Assembly: GCA_030628805.1 (NCBI GenBank)
Contig: DAOVQG010000028.1
Span: 1-24,880 of the forward strand
Direction of reading: 5' to 3'
DNA length: 24,880 bases
Origin: JAGMDK01 sp023128695
GTDB taxonomy: Bacteria > Planctomycetota > Phycisphaerae > UBA1845 > Fen-1342
Below are positions 1 to 6,691 of this stretch, one piece after another. The notes beneath the pieces were generated by a model. The model was not told the DNA's origin, searched no databases, and saw nothing but the letters and a program-made list of their open reading frames with translations. The first letter of the stretch is position 1. Each line of letters begins with the position of its first letter. Both the position numbers and the translations under genes were made by a program.

Positions 1-549
1 CTATTCTTCGAATCCACCGGGACGCTGGCCGCCCTGCTGGGCACGGTGCTGTTCGTGTTGCTGGTTTACTGGCGGCGGAGCGGCCGTCCGCGTCCACTGC
101 TGATCGGCCTGGGCCTCGCCGTTATGCTGTTGGCGGTCCAGGCCCTCGTCGTCACGCAGCGTGAGCACGCCGCCCGCACCCTCGCTGCCATCGAAGCGGA
201 CCTCCTGAAGTCCCGGACCGAGGCCCTCGCGGCGGCCCTGGCCGCAGACTTCAGGATCGACGAAGTGGACCGGACCGCTTTCCTGGCAACCGTCCAGGCA
301 ACCTTGATCGAGATCGACTTCCGCCAAATCAAGCGCACGCGGCTGGCGCTCACGGAGTCCGCCGCGGACCGCTTCGTCGTCAGCGCCAACTACCTCACAA
401 ACCACGCCGGCGGCCAGTGGCCGAGCCCGCACCGCACACGTTGGTCGTTCACCTTCACACGCACCGCCGAGGGCTGGAAGATCAGCCACCTCCGCTGCGA
501 CGAGATCGACAGCATCAAGAACCCCGACTGGCTGGGCCACCGCCCGTAG
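1..549 (+). CDS. Membrane-anchored hypothetical protein, 5' partial
   Basis: The frame is open from the first base, so the true start lies upstream of the window. Two hydrophobic segments are visible: one read from bases 22-69 (TLAALLGTVLFVLLVYW) and one at about 97-156 (LLIGLGLAVMLLAVQALVV). A mostly alpha-helical, charged stretch follows. The C-terminal half (about 325-540) has alternating strands ending in WSFTFTRTAEGWKISHL, which looks like the last strands of an NTF2/SnoaL-type fold. That fold assignment is inference from pattern only. I do not recognise a family. Likely an inner-membrane protein with a soluble C-terminal domain. An internal GTG at 46 is a possible start but would cut the first membrane segment. 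Confidence 0.65.
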   Translation, partial: LFFESTGTLAALLGTVLFVLLVYWRRSGRPRPLLIGLGLAVMLLAVQALVVTQREHAARTLAAIEADLLKSRTEALAAALAADFRIDEVDRTAFLATVQATLIEIDFRQIKRTRLALTESAADRFVVSANYLTNHAGGQWPSPHRTRWSFTFTRTAEGWKISHLRCDEIDSIKNPDWLGHRP

Positions 550-654
550 AAAGTGAAGGCGCGTCCGGGGCGCACTCCACCCATCTAATTATTCCGCTCC
601 CGGTCGGGCGACCGAAGAAGAAAAACGTCCAGAAAGGAAGATGGAAATAGGGTC

Positions 655-1000
655 GCGGTAGGGACGCCGGTTGCCCGGCGCCCCCCGCACAGATCCGTAC
701 GTGAGGAACTACCTCATACGGCTCCTACCTCGGGTGCTGGCGCAGAAGCGTATACTGCCTGCCGCTTCTCGCACACGCAACAGACCGTTCGACACGCCGG
801 CCCGGCACTGGGTCCGGGGCGTGGCCGACTGTTGCATGTTCCCCTTGGTCAGCCCCCTTCCCTCCACCTCCTCCGCCGAAGACGCCGCGGCGCCCGCTTT
901 GTTCGGAGGCTTCATCGGTACTATGGGGCTGTCCGACTTCCCGCCCGCGTACGTGCCGGACGTATGGCCGCTGGCCTTTTCCGGCCGACCAGCCGATCCT
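655..1000 (-). mobile_element. Group II intron remnant (internally deleted)
   Basis: Read on the minus strand, the segment carries the typical lead-in to an intron-encoded reverse transcriptase: SDSPIVPMKPPN, then VEGRGLTKGN, then the protein start at 837 (MQQSATPRTQ). After about 27 codons (VSNGLLRVREAA) the reading jumps to the end of the intron, and catalytic domains V and VI follow almost at once. Nearly the whole reverse transcriptase/maturase is therefore missing. Upstream domains I-III are also absent, because a truncated transposase begins within a few bases of position 990. The element cannot encode its own mobility protein and lacks the 5' ribozyme domains. The exact ends are uncertain by 10-20 bases. 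Confidence 0.8.
658..724 (-). ncRNA. Group II intron domains V and VI
   Basis: Bases 724 to 691 on the minus strand form a 34-nt hairpin beginning GAGCCGTATGAGG, with loop TAGT and returning arm CCTCACGTACGGATCT. This is the expected length of domain V. The AGC catalytic triad sits near its 5' end and a two-base bulge in the returning arm. Domain VI follows at 684-661 as a 10-bp stem capped by a GCAA tetraloop and ending in CCCTAC, which resembles bacterial class C introns. Both domains look structurally intact although the rest of the intron is gone. Confidence 0.8.
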
Positions 1001-1832
1001 TCGGACCCAACCGGCCAAGCGTCTTGAGTGTGGCGGTCTTGAACAGACGGATTCCAAAGAACGCCTGTCGGTTTTGCATCTGCCAGAAGAGCCCGTAACT
1101 CCAGAAGCCACGATCCAGCAGCAACAGATCGTTGGGCAGCAGGAATTCGATCAGCCGCGATGCCAGCGTCTTCTCCCCCACGTGATTCGGGGCCAACTCG
1201 TATCGGTATGGAATACGAGCCAGCGGAAACTGCAGCATGACCAGGCGGGCTTGCGGAGCTCGCTTGCCCTTGCCGTTGTTGGCGGTGCCGAAATAGGTCG
1301 CCAGCCGTTTCCAGCCCGGCAGGGTGATGCTGGTGCCGTCCAAGGCCAGCAAACGAAACCCCCGCCAGCGAAGCCCTTGGCCATGGGCCGCCTCGAACCG
1401 TTCGCCCAGTAAGGTGAACAGCGCCCGCCAGTAATCGAGCGATAGAACTCGCCGGGCCTTGGTAAACGCTTCCTCGCTGACGACGGTGCCATCCCTGCGG
1501 CGCGGGTCGTGTTTCGAACGCCGCGGCGTGCCCTTCCGGCGTTTGGCATTGCCGCGTTCCTTGCCCAGCGGCGTCCCCGCGAACCCTTCGGTGTCTGCCA
1601 GCAGCTTGAGTGTCAACGTCAACACATCGGCGAAACTCCTGGAGGCGTGCAACGCCGCCGCCGCCGCCAACCAGGCTAGGTTGACCACATACAACGGCCC
1701 TTTGCCGATCCTGACCCCTGCCTCGGCCGCCGCCGTCGTCAGCAGTTCCGGCGACAACCACTTGGTAAAAGCCTGCAAATCGTGTTGACGGATCTGATCC
1801 CATACGATACGCCTGTGTTCGTCCGTGAACAT
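921..1832 (-). pseudogene. IS4-type DDE transposase, 3' truncated
   Basis: The product resembles IS4-family transposases. The RNase H-like catalytic core begins at LLALDGTS (first aspartate, residue 165) and continues to LLLLDRGFW (second aspartate, residue 240). The third acidic residue, normally in a Y-R-E-K signature about 90 residues further on, is missing. Family-like sequence stops near residue 282 (base about 987), where it runs into the group II intron remnant; the last 20 residues are read from foreign sequence. I chose the ATG at 1832 because AGGAGG lies 8 bases upstream; an earlier in-frame start at 1868 lacks such a site. The protein should be inactive. The terminal inverted repeats of the insertion sequence were not found. 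Confidence 0.8.
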
Positions 1833-1835
1833 TAC

Positions 1836-1890
1836 TGAGTCCTCCTGACTAAGTCTCGCTCTGCACAAAACTTAGATCAGTGAGGACTCA
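1836..1890 (-). promoter_or_regulatory. Inverted repeat covering the transposase ribosome-binding site
   Basis: TGAGTCCTC at 1836-1844 is the exact reverse complement of GAGGACTCA at 1882-1890. On the minus-strand transcript the proximal arm contains part of the AGGAGG ribosome-binding site of the transposase. The leader could fold and hide that site, as in some other insertion sequences that limit transposase translation. The nine-base match is seen; the regulatory role is inference. Confidence 0.35.
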
Positions 1891-1975
1891 CTTCTGTCAA
1901 GGCCAAGGTTAGTACCATTGCGCACAGCGGACCCTACCCAGCTTCGCCACGTGAGAGCATGCCACGCTCCACCGT

Positions 1976-2039
1976 GCCGCGGGATTACCGCCGATGGCGC
2001 AGCAGCCGCGCCGCGGGATTACCGCCGGCGGCGCAGCAG
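1976..2039. repeat. Tandem 34-bp duplication at the 3' end of the PEP-CTERM gene
   Basis: Two 30-base copies (1976-2005 and 2010-2039) share CGCGGGATTACCGCC followed by a GGCGCAGCAG core, offset by 34 bases and differing at only a few positions. The right copy contains the stop codon and the terminal arginine codons of the PEP-CTERM gene, so the gene's last codons appear to have been duplicated just downstream of its end. Confidence 0.6.
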
Positions 2040-2840
2040 GACCAGCCCGCCGACGGCGAGCAAGGCCAGTGAGCCAGGTTCGGGCGTCAGGGCCAGACTG
2101 TAATAGTGGCCCCCGGCGATGGCCAGAAAGTCGTTGCCGGCGGGCACGTTGCACTGGCCCTGGTTGTTCTGGCCCCAGCCGACGAGCGAGCCGTCGGCCT
2201 TGAGGGCCAGGCCGTACATGAAGCCCGCGTCGATGGCCAGAAAGTCGTTGCCGGCGGGCACGTTGCACGGGCCATATTCGTTGAAGCCCCAGGCGACGAG
2301 CGAGCCGTCGGCCTTGAGGGCTAGACTGTAGCGGTACGCCGCGGCGATGGCCAGAAAGTCGTTGCCGGCGGGCACGTTGCACTGGCCATCCGCGTTCCCG
2401 CCCCAGGCGACGAGCGAGCCGTCGTCTTTGAGGGCCAGATTGTGCTCGCAGCCCGCGGCGATGGCTGCAAAGTCGTTGCCGGCGGGCACGTCGGTCTGGC
2501 CATGGTTGTTGTAGCCCCAGCCGACGAGCGAGCCGTCGGCCTTGAGGGCCAGACCGTGATGGTCGCCCCCGGCGATGGCCGCAAAGTCGTTGCCGGCGGG
2601 CACGTTGCACTGGCCATAGACGTTCTGGCCCCAGGCGTCGAGCGAGCCGTCGTCTTTAAGGGCCAGACCGTAATAGCCGCCCCCGGCGATGGCAGCAAAG
2701 TCGTTGCCGGCGGGCACGTCGCACTCGCCATAGGTGTTCTGGCCCCAGGCGAAGATCTCGCCGCCGAAGGCCGGGACGCTCGCCAGAACCACCACGCTCG
2801 CCACGGCGAGCACACTCAGAATTGTCTTGTGAAACCTCAT
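2019..2840 (-). CDS. RCC1-like beta-propeller repeat protein with PEP-CTERM anchor
   Basis: A 273-residue exported protein. It starts with a signal peptide (MRFHKTILSVLAVASVVVLA, cleavage likely after PAFG). Six 38-residue repeats follow, each with VPAGNDF, AIAGG, LALKADGSL and WG elements, resembling RCC1/alpha-tubulin-suppressor blades. It ends in TPEPGSLALLAVGG, LVLL and RRRR, a canonical PEP-CTERM sorting tail recognised by an exosortase. The start at 2840 is supported by GGAGG about 8 bases upstream; an upstream in-frame start at 2951 would bury the signal peptide. Six blades could close a propeller. The binding partner is unknown; a role at the cell surface or in extracellular matrix is inferred from the anchor. 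Confidence 0.9.
   Translation of the reverse strand: MRFHKTILSVLAVASVVVLASVPAFGGEIFAWGQNTYGECDVPAGNDFAAIAGGGYYGLALKDDGSLDAWGQNVYGQCNVPAGNDFAAIAGGDHHGLALKADGSLVGWGYNNHGQTDVPAGNDFAAIAAGCEHNLALKDDGSLVAWGGNADGQCNVPAGNDFLAIAAAYRYSLALKADGSLVAWGFNEYGPCNVPAGNDFLAIDAGFMYGLALKADGSLVGWGQNNQGQCNVPAGNDFLAIAGGHYYSLALTPEPGSLALLAVGGLVLLRRRR
2092..2766 (-). repeat. Six-unit 114-bp coding tandem repeat
   Basis: The core TCGTTGCCGGCGGGCACGT recurs at 2131, 2245, 2359, 2473, 2587 and 2701 on the plus strand, exactly 114 bases (38 codons) apart every time, with small changes in some copies. The segments between cores differ mainly in the aromatic and small residues of each blade. Near identity at DNA level with no length drift points to recent expansion or continuing gene conversion. 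Confidence 0.9.
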
Positions 2841-2881
2841 CTTTTGCTCCTCCTGTTCGAGAAAACCTCCAAAGAAACCCT

Positions 2882-2902
2882 CCAGCGGACACGCGCCGCT
2901 GG
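2882..2902. repeat. 7-bp-stem hairpin in the PEP-CTERM gene leader
   Basis: CCAGCGG and CCGCTGG are perfectly complementary around a 7-base loop, about 40 bases upstream of the PEP-CTERM start codon. It could be a leader structure or one of the scattered palindromes seen elsewhere in the window. Confidence 0.4.
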
Positions 2903-2948
2903 TGCTCAATATCTCTTCATCTCGGGTCCGTGACCCGGCGGCGGGTGC

Positions 2949-3054
2949 CATGCTCCACGCTTACGTGGGCATGCTTCGGCGCGCGCAAGCCCTGCGCGCT
3001 TCGTACAAGCCCTTTGCGCGCTGCCGACAAGCGTTCTGCGCGGGCTCGACAAGC
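2949..3054. repeat. Palindrome followed by CAAGC/GCGCG short repeats, non-coding gap
   Basis: The gap between the PEP-CTERM gene and the next gene has no convincing coding sequence. It holds a hairpin at 2949-2973 (CATGC, a one-base bulge, CCACG, loop CTTA, then the complementary arm). CAAGC follows at 2986, 3006, 3028 and 3050, each followed within a few bases by a GCGCG-type run, with a spacing of 20-22 bases. From about 3070 to 3261 nothing further is recognisable. Confidence 0.45.
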
Positions 3055-3261
3055 CTCCTGCGCGCGGCGCGCAGTAGCTTGGTGCGCGGCGTTCGACATC
3101 AGCTTGATGGGCGGTTCCGACATCAGATTGGATACCGATTCAGGCTTGTCGGGTCCAATAAACGTCATATTCCATCCACCCGAGACGCTAAGTTCTTGCT
3201 GTGCAATCCGTTACGGCTGCACCAGTTACCGGGGCACCGGCTCCTCCGGCTCGACCTCCCT

Positions 3262-3963
3262 TCACACGGTCAGCACCGAATCGAGGCGGCCGATCCGCAG
3301 GTCGGTGCCGCCGCGGATGCGGGCGCGGACCTCCACGTAGTACGTGCCCGCCAGCAGGCCCGCCGGGACCAGAAACACGAGCTGCGAGGGCTTGTTCTTC
3401 TGGACCGTGGCGACCTTCGTTTCGCCGCCGGCGGTGGCGACGAAGTAGATGCCCTCGTCGGCCTGCGTGGCGTCGTATTTCAGCCGGCTGCCCGAGAGCT
3501 GGCCGATGTTCCCCGGCGTGACCTGGTCATTCGTGGTGTCCGAGCCCACGTCGCGATACTCCAGCGGGTTCGGCGAGGGTTTCACCGCCTCGTCCTTGAC
3601 CACGCTGGCGGTGTCGCGGACCGTCTGGCGGACGCGGCTGCCGGGGTTGGCGCCCACGTCCACGCTGTGGCGGGCCGGGTCGAACGTGTCGGTGGCGCCG
3701 TTGAATATGCCGCGGACGCGTGGGAAAAGCTCGACCAGCCCGCCGAAGTTGACGCGCATGCCGTCCAGCAGCATCGACTCGCAGGCGCCGATGGCGTCCT
3801 CCATCACCGCCAGGATGTCCGCCCGCGTGGTGGTCGAGCCGCGCTCGATCATGCGGCGGATCAGGGTGTCGAGGTCAGCCGTGTCGGTCATCTGGACGCT
3901 GGCCGCGTAGTCGTCCGGGTCGGCGGTGACGTTGTTCTCGAAGAGGGCGTAGTGGATGGGCAT
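3262..3963 (-). CDS. HU-like DNA-binding domain protein with DUF4469-like C-terminus
   Basis: A 233-residue protein. Residues 1-125 resemble the HU/IHF-like domain of Bacteroides-type proteins, with the signatures MPIHYALFENNVT, LIRRMIERGSTTTRADI and VNFGGLVELFPRVRGIF. Residues 130-233 match the pattern of the Ig-like DUF4469 domain (GNIGQLSGSRLKYD, FLVPAGLLAGTYYVEVRAR). In this family the N-terminal part resembles a nucleoid-protein fold; a role in DNA architecture is inferred and the true ligand is unknown. It is transcribed away from the repeat-rich block and has no obvious operon partner. The domain assignment is from memory of the family. Confidence 0.75.
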   Translation of the reverse strand: MPIHYALFENNVTADPDDYAASVQMTDTADLDTLIRRMIERGSTTTRADILAVMEDAIGACESMLLDGMRVNFGGLVELFPRVRGIFNGATDTFDPARHSVDVGANPGSRVRQTVRDTASVVKDEAVKPSPNPLEYRDVGSDTTNDQVTPGNIGQLSGSRLKYDATQADEGIYFVATAGGETKVATVQKNKPSQLVFLVPAGLLAGTYYVEVRARIRGGTDLRIGRLDSVLTV

Positions 3964-4064
3964 CGGCTCGCTCCGTAAAGCAGATTCGGACTTTCAGTAT
4001 ACCGTTTGCGGGCGGCGGGGACAACAGGGGCGAAGCCCTGAATCTCTCGATCCCTTGATCCCTA

Positions 4065-4140
4065 CGTCCGCCACGGGGGGCGGACGCTACAGGCTGAACC
4101 CTGAAGCCTGAACCCTCCGTCTCGGATTCGCGGCCGAGAC
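4065..4140. repeat. Two palindromic repeats with intervening GCCTGAA repeat
   Basis: CGTCCGCC (4065-4072) pairs with GGCGGACG (4079-4086), and GTCTCGG (4119-4125) pairs with CCGAGAC (4134-4140). Between them lies CTGAACCCTGAAGCCTGAAC, a simple repeat that recurs further right. The surrounding 3964-4170 has no supportable gene. Confidence 0.6.
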
Positions 4141-4171
4141 GCCCACGCTGCCCACCAGTTCATGGGCTGCT

Positions 4172-5161
4172 GACAGGCGAGACGCCTGTCCTACCCGCGG
4201 GCACCACTACTCCCTGCACTACACGTCCGGCTACGGAACGTACGGGGCCGAGTACCGCATCGGTTGCCAGAGGGTAGCGCGGGCATCCTGCCCGCGAATC
4301 TGCCAACGCCAACGCATGTTGGTCGTAGATTGACCGGCAAGATGCCGGTCCCACCCTACTCGGCTACTGGCCCTTGACGCGCGGCTCAGGCAAAAAGAGC
4401 AAGCCGTTTGGGAGGGAAGCTGCGAATCATCTGGTCGATGACTTTGCGGCGTGTGCGGCCGTTCTTGAGCATGTGCTCCTTTTGCCTGGCTTGGTCCAGC
4501 GTCTGGCACTCCTCGAAATACACAAGCTCGACCGGCAAACGGGGCTTCGTCGAGCGTACGCGGCCCCGCCGGTGCTCGGCCAGACGTTGGGCCAAGTCGC
4601 TCGTGCTGCCGTAGTAGTAGCGATCGTCTCGACAGCGAAGGATGTACACGTACGCGGGCATTACCTGCGCAGCATACGGCACGAGCGACGCCGCGTGTCA
4701 AGGGCTGGTATCACGAGTGGGGCCCCGGCTACGACGACGAATGGACCGAGTACGCCGACACGTGCGAGACGTGGCCGGATTGACCGGCTGGAAGCCGGTC
4801 CCACAGGGGGAGGAATGCACCGATCCGTGCCAGCACGTGTAGCGTCCGGGCTCCGTACCGGACGTCTTCCGCCACATGATGAGCATGAAGTACGCGTGGA
4901 GCATGTACCACGGCGTGGAGCCGACCTCCTGCAAAAAGATGTGGGCGCGCACGACGGTCTGCGACGGCTACGGCGACGACATCTACGCCTCGCCGGGCTG
5001 CGGCTACCACCGCACTGAACGCGGCTGCTACGAGTGGGACTGGCAAACGCAGGGCTGGGTGGTCAGCCCGAACAAGGGCTACGGCTGCCGGCTGTGGCAC
5101 CGGCATCCTGCCGGTGAATTGGGCTACAGCTACTACGCAGTTCACAGGCTGGAAGCCTGTG
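4172..5161. repeat. Array of seven dispersed hairpin (REP-like) elements
   Basis: Six elements share one design: a perfect 7-bp stem and a 5-base loop, 19 bases in all. They are 4172-4190 (GACAGGC stem), 4278-4296 (CGCGGGC), 4332-4350 (GACCGGC), 4782-4800 (GACCGGC), 5098-5116 (CACCGGC) and 5143-5161 (CACAGGC). A seventh at 4843-4864 (CGTCCGG) has a longer loop. Loops fall in a few classes: TGGAA, ATCCT, AAGAT and GAGAC. The right flank is often TCCCAC or similar. Arms change in a compensated way, so pairing rather than sequence is conserved. Most copies interrupt the cysteine-rich reading frame described separately. Confidence 0.85.
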
Positions 5162-5851
5162 CCACAGGACGAGTGCAACAGCGGCTGGGACGACGACCAC
5201 GGCGGGCAGTTCAAGAAGAACCGCCTGGACCACGTCTGGCACCCCGGCCTGTACATGAAAGCCACCGGCCCGCCGGGTAATGAGTTCAGCGGCAACTGCC
5301 TGGGCGACATGTTCGGCTGCGGCGAGACGTATCCGCTCGGGCCCGACAACGGCCTCTGGTTCCACGAGGTAACGGGCATTTACTGGCGCGGCCTGGTCCC
5401 CTCGTGGTTCAGCGGGTGCAGCGGGATGCCCGGTTGCGGCCCCGATTGCCCGTGGACGCTGGAGGAGGTCCAGGCATTGCCGCCGGCGATCCCCGGCTAC
5501 GGCCACCACGACGCGGGCGGGGACCCGCTCTGCAACGTCTACTACCACGCGGAAACGGGCTGCTTCTCGTCGTATCAGGGCCAGGGCGGCTGCGACGGGC
5601 ACATCTGCCATTGCTCGTTGGGCGACTTCCCGGCGTGCAAGGGCGAGGCCGCCTGGGTCGCGGTCGGTCTCAACCTCGACGGGTTGGGCCGGCCGTACCG
5701 CAACTTCCCCGGCCGCAATGGTGATCTCGAGCCGTACGAAGGCCGCGGCGTGCCACGCTTGCTGGACTACGACCTGACCAAGGACCCAGCCACATGGATG
5801 CACGATTGCCCGTGCGAAACGTGGACAGGAGCGGGCACGTGTGTGATGTGA
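4202..5851 (+). pseudogene. Cysteine/aromatic-rich protein gene broken by hairpin insertions
   Basis: Coding-like fragments with one composition (Cys, Tyr, Trp, Gly, His) run left to right in changing frames: YTSGYGTYGAEYRIGCQ (about 4224), WYHEWGPGYDDEW (about 4705), EECTDPCQHV (4810), then MKYAWSMYHGVEPTSC (4885) to KGYGC, GYSYY, and finally DECNSGWDDDHGG (5170) through PCETWTGAGTCVM to the stop at 5849-5851. Each break coincides with a hairpin element. One insertion (5098-5116) keeps the frame, another (5143-5161) shifts it, and one brings in a stop codon at 4781. The final part from 5165 on is a clean 228-codon frame with many cysteines. No family is recognised; the composition suggests a secreted or structural protein. 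The true 5' end is not identifiable. Confidence 0.6.
4386..4661 (-). CDS. Small GIY-YIG nuclease domain protein
   Basis: A 91-residue single-domain protein of the UPF0213/YhbQ-like GIY-YIG group. Visible signatures are MPAYVYILRC (GIY strand), YYYGSTSDL (YIG strand), the arginine in QRLAEH, and the glutamate in ARQKEHMLK, which matches the metal-binding position. Such proteins cleave DNA or act on branched substrates; the cellular role of this subgroup is poorly known. I chose the ATG at 4661 because the domain begins there; a GTG at 4682 is the alternative. The gene sits on the opposite strand between two fragments of the cysteine-rich gene, so it may have arrived by insertion. Confidence 0.85.
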   Translation of the reverse strand: MPAYVYILRCRDDRYYYGSTSDLAQRLAEHRRGRVRSTKPRLPVELVYFEECQTLDQARQKEHMLKNGRTRRKVIDQMIRSFPPKRLALFA

Positions 5852-5884
5852 AAAACGCCGGAGGCTGGAGACCGAAGGCCGGAG
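5849..5884. repeat. GCCGGAGG-type simple repeat providing a ribosome-binding site
   Basis: Imperfect units of GCCGGAGGCTGGAGACCGAAG fill the space between the cysteine-rich frame and the TOPRIM gene. The last GGAGG is 6 bases from the TOPRIM start codon, so the repeat itself appears to supply the Shine-Dalgarno sequence. Confidence 0.55.
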
Positions 5885-5890
5885 GATTCC

Positions 5891-6691
5891 ATGACTGAGC
5901 AGATGTTCGACAACGTAGCCCTGAAGCCTGAGGCCTGTGGCCTGTGGCCCGACTTCGTCGAGCTGTCGCCCGACGGACCCGGAGCGCCGGGGTGGGAATA
6001 CCTGCGGCGCCGCGGGCTCTCGCACGACCAGCTCGCCCAGGCGACTGGGCGCTACCGGCTCTGCTATGACGTCGAAGGCCGTCGCGTCATCTACCCGCAC
6101 TACGCGTGCGGGATCGTGGTCGGTTGGACCAGTCGCGTGATCGATCCGACGACGTTCAAGCGGTATTGCAGTTTCCCGGTCGACCAGGCCCAGCGTTTCG
6201 TGCTGTACGACGCCGACCGGGTATGCCGCCCCGGTCCCTGCGTGTTCGTCTGCGAAGGTCCGCTCGACGCCATCTGCGTCTGGCTCGCGGGTCAGCGCAT
6301 TGGCGCCGCCAGCACCGCGCTATTCGGCGCGTGGGCCTCGCCGATCCAGTACGCCTGCCTGCTGGGATTGCGGCAACTGTACGACCGCGTGTACATCCTG
6401 CTCGACGCGGATGCATACACGCGCGGCCTGAGCTTGGCGACACAGATCGACGCCGGCGTCATCGACATCGGGCAGGAGTACGACGACCCGTCCGCCATGG
6501 GCGTCGATGAGCTGCGTCGTCTGGTCGAGTTGGCCGCGCAGTCGTCGGAACAGCGCATCTCGTGGCCGATGGCTCGTGCCAGGCTACAGGCCTCAGACGT
6601 CGGGCCACAGGGCCGCGGCAGCGAGGTCAGTTACGGAACACCAATCCTGAAGCCTGAGGCCCGAAGCCCGGAGCCTGACCAATGCCGGTGA
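5891..6691 (+). CDS. TOPRIM-domain protein, primase-like
   Basis: A 266-residue protein resembling phage or plasmid primase-type proteins. Residues 25-110 look like the N-terminal part of DnaG-like proteins, with a hinge YLRRRGLSHDQLAQATGRY and the strands VIYPHYACGIVVGWTSR. The TOPRIM domain follows: the catalytic glutamate is in VCEGPLDAI (E122) and the metal-binding pair in LLDADAY (D172, D174). No zinc finger or helicase domain is present, so it may be a solitary TOPRIM protein and not a full primase. Both ends overlap GCCTGAAGCC-type repeats (ALKPEACGLWP near the start, LKPEARSPEP at the end), so its termini may have been rewritten. The start at 5891 has GGAGG 6 bases upstream. Confidence 0.75.
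   Translation: MTEQMFDNVALKPEACGLWPDFVELSPDGPGAPGWEYLRRRGLSHDQLAQATGRYRLCYDVEGRRVIYPHYACGIVVGWTSRVIDPTTFKRYCSFPVDQAQRFVLYDADRVCRPGPCVFVCEGPLDAICVWLAGQRIGAASTALFGAWASPIQYACLLGLRQLYDRVYILLDADAYTRGLSLATQIDAGVIDIGQEYDDPSAMGVDELRRLVELAAQSSEQRISWPMARARLQASDVGPQGRGSEVSYGTPILKPEARSPEPDQCR
5919..5947. repeat. GCCTGAAGCC simple repeat inside the TOPRIM gene
   Basis: CCTGAAGCCTGAGGCCTGTG and two further GGCCTGTG-like units are translated as part of the TOPRIM N-terminus. The same repeat recurs at its 3' end and at 4091-4112. Confidence 0.6.
6646..6680. repeat. GCCTGAAGCC simple repeat at the TOPRIM 3' end
   Basis: CTGAAGCCTGAGGCCCGAAG and then CCCGGAGCCTGACC run to the start codon of the next gene. 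The GGAG at about 6670-6673 is well placed to serve as its ribosome-binding site. Confidence 0.6.

Noticed and set aside
601..614. CGGTCG-GG-CGACCG hairpin after the first gene as a terminator
   Set aside because: No T-run follows on the plus strand, and a two-base loop is unlikely; no support beyond the palindrome.
709..1803. A 364-codon open frame on the minus strand across transposase and intron
   Set aside because: It reads the transposase in the wrong frame; only its last part overlaps intron sequence with recognisable start-of-protein motifs, so it is not one gene.
2442..2933. Long plus-strand open frames opposite the RCC1-like gene
   Set aside because: They exist because the 114-bp repeat keeps all frames open; no start signal and no family pattern.
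2986..3054. CAAGC/GCGCG repeats as a CRISPR array
   Set aside because: Units are only 5-10 bases with 20-22 base spacing and no conserved long repeat or unique spacers.
3201..3910. Plus-strand frames opposite the HU/DUF4469 gene
   Set aside because: They are antisense shadows of high-GC coding sequence with arginine-rich, pattern-free products.
4729..5379. Minus-strand frames containing the TGFQPV peptide
   Set aside because: The peptide is the translation of hairpin repeats; the frames are shadows of the cysteine-rich gene.
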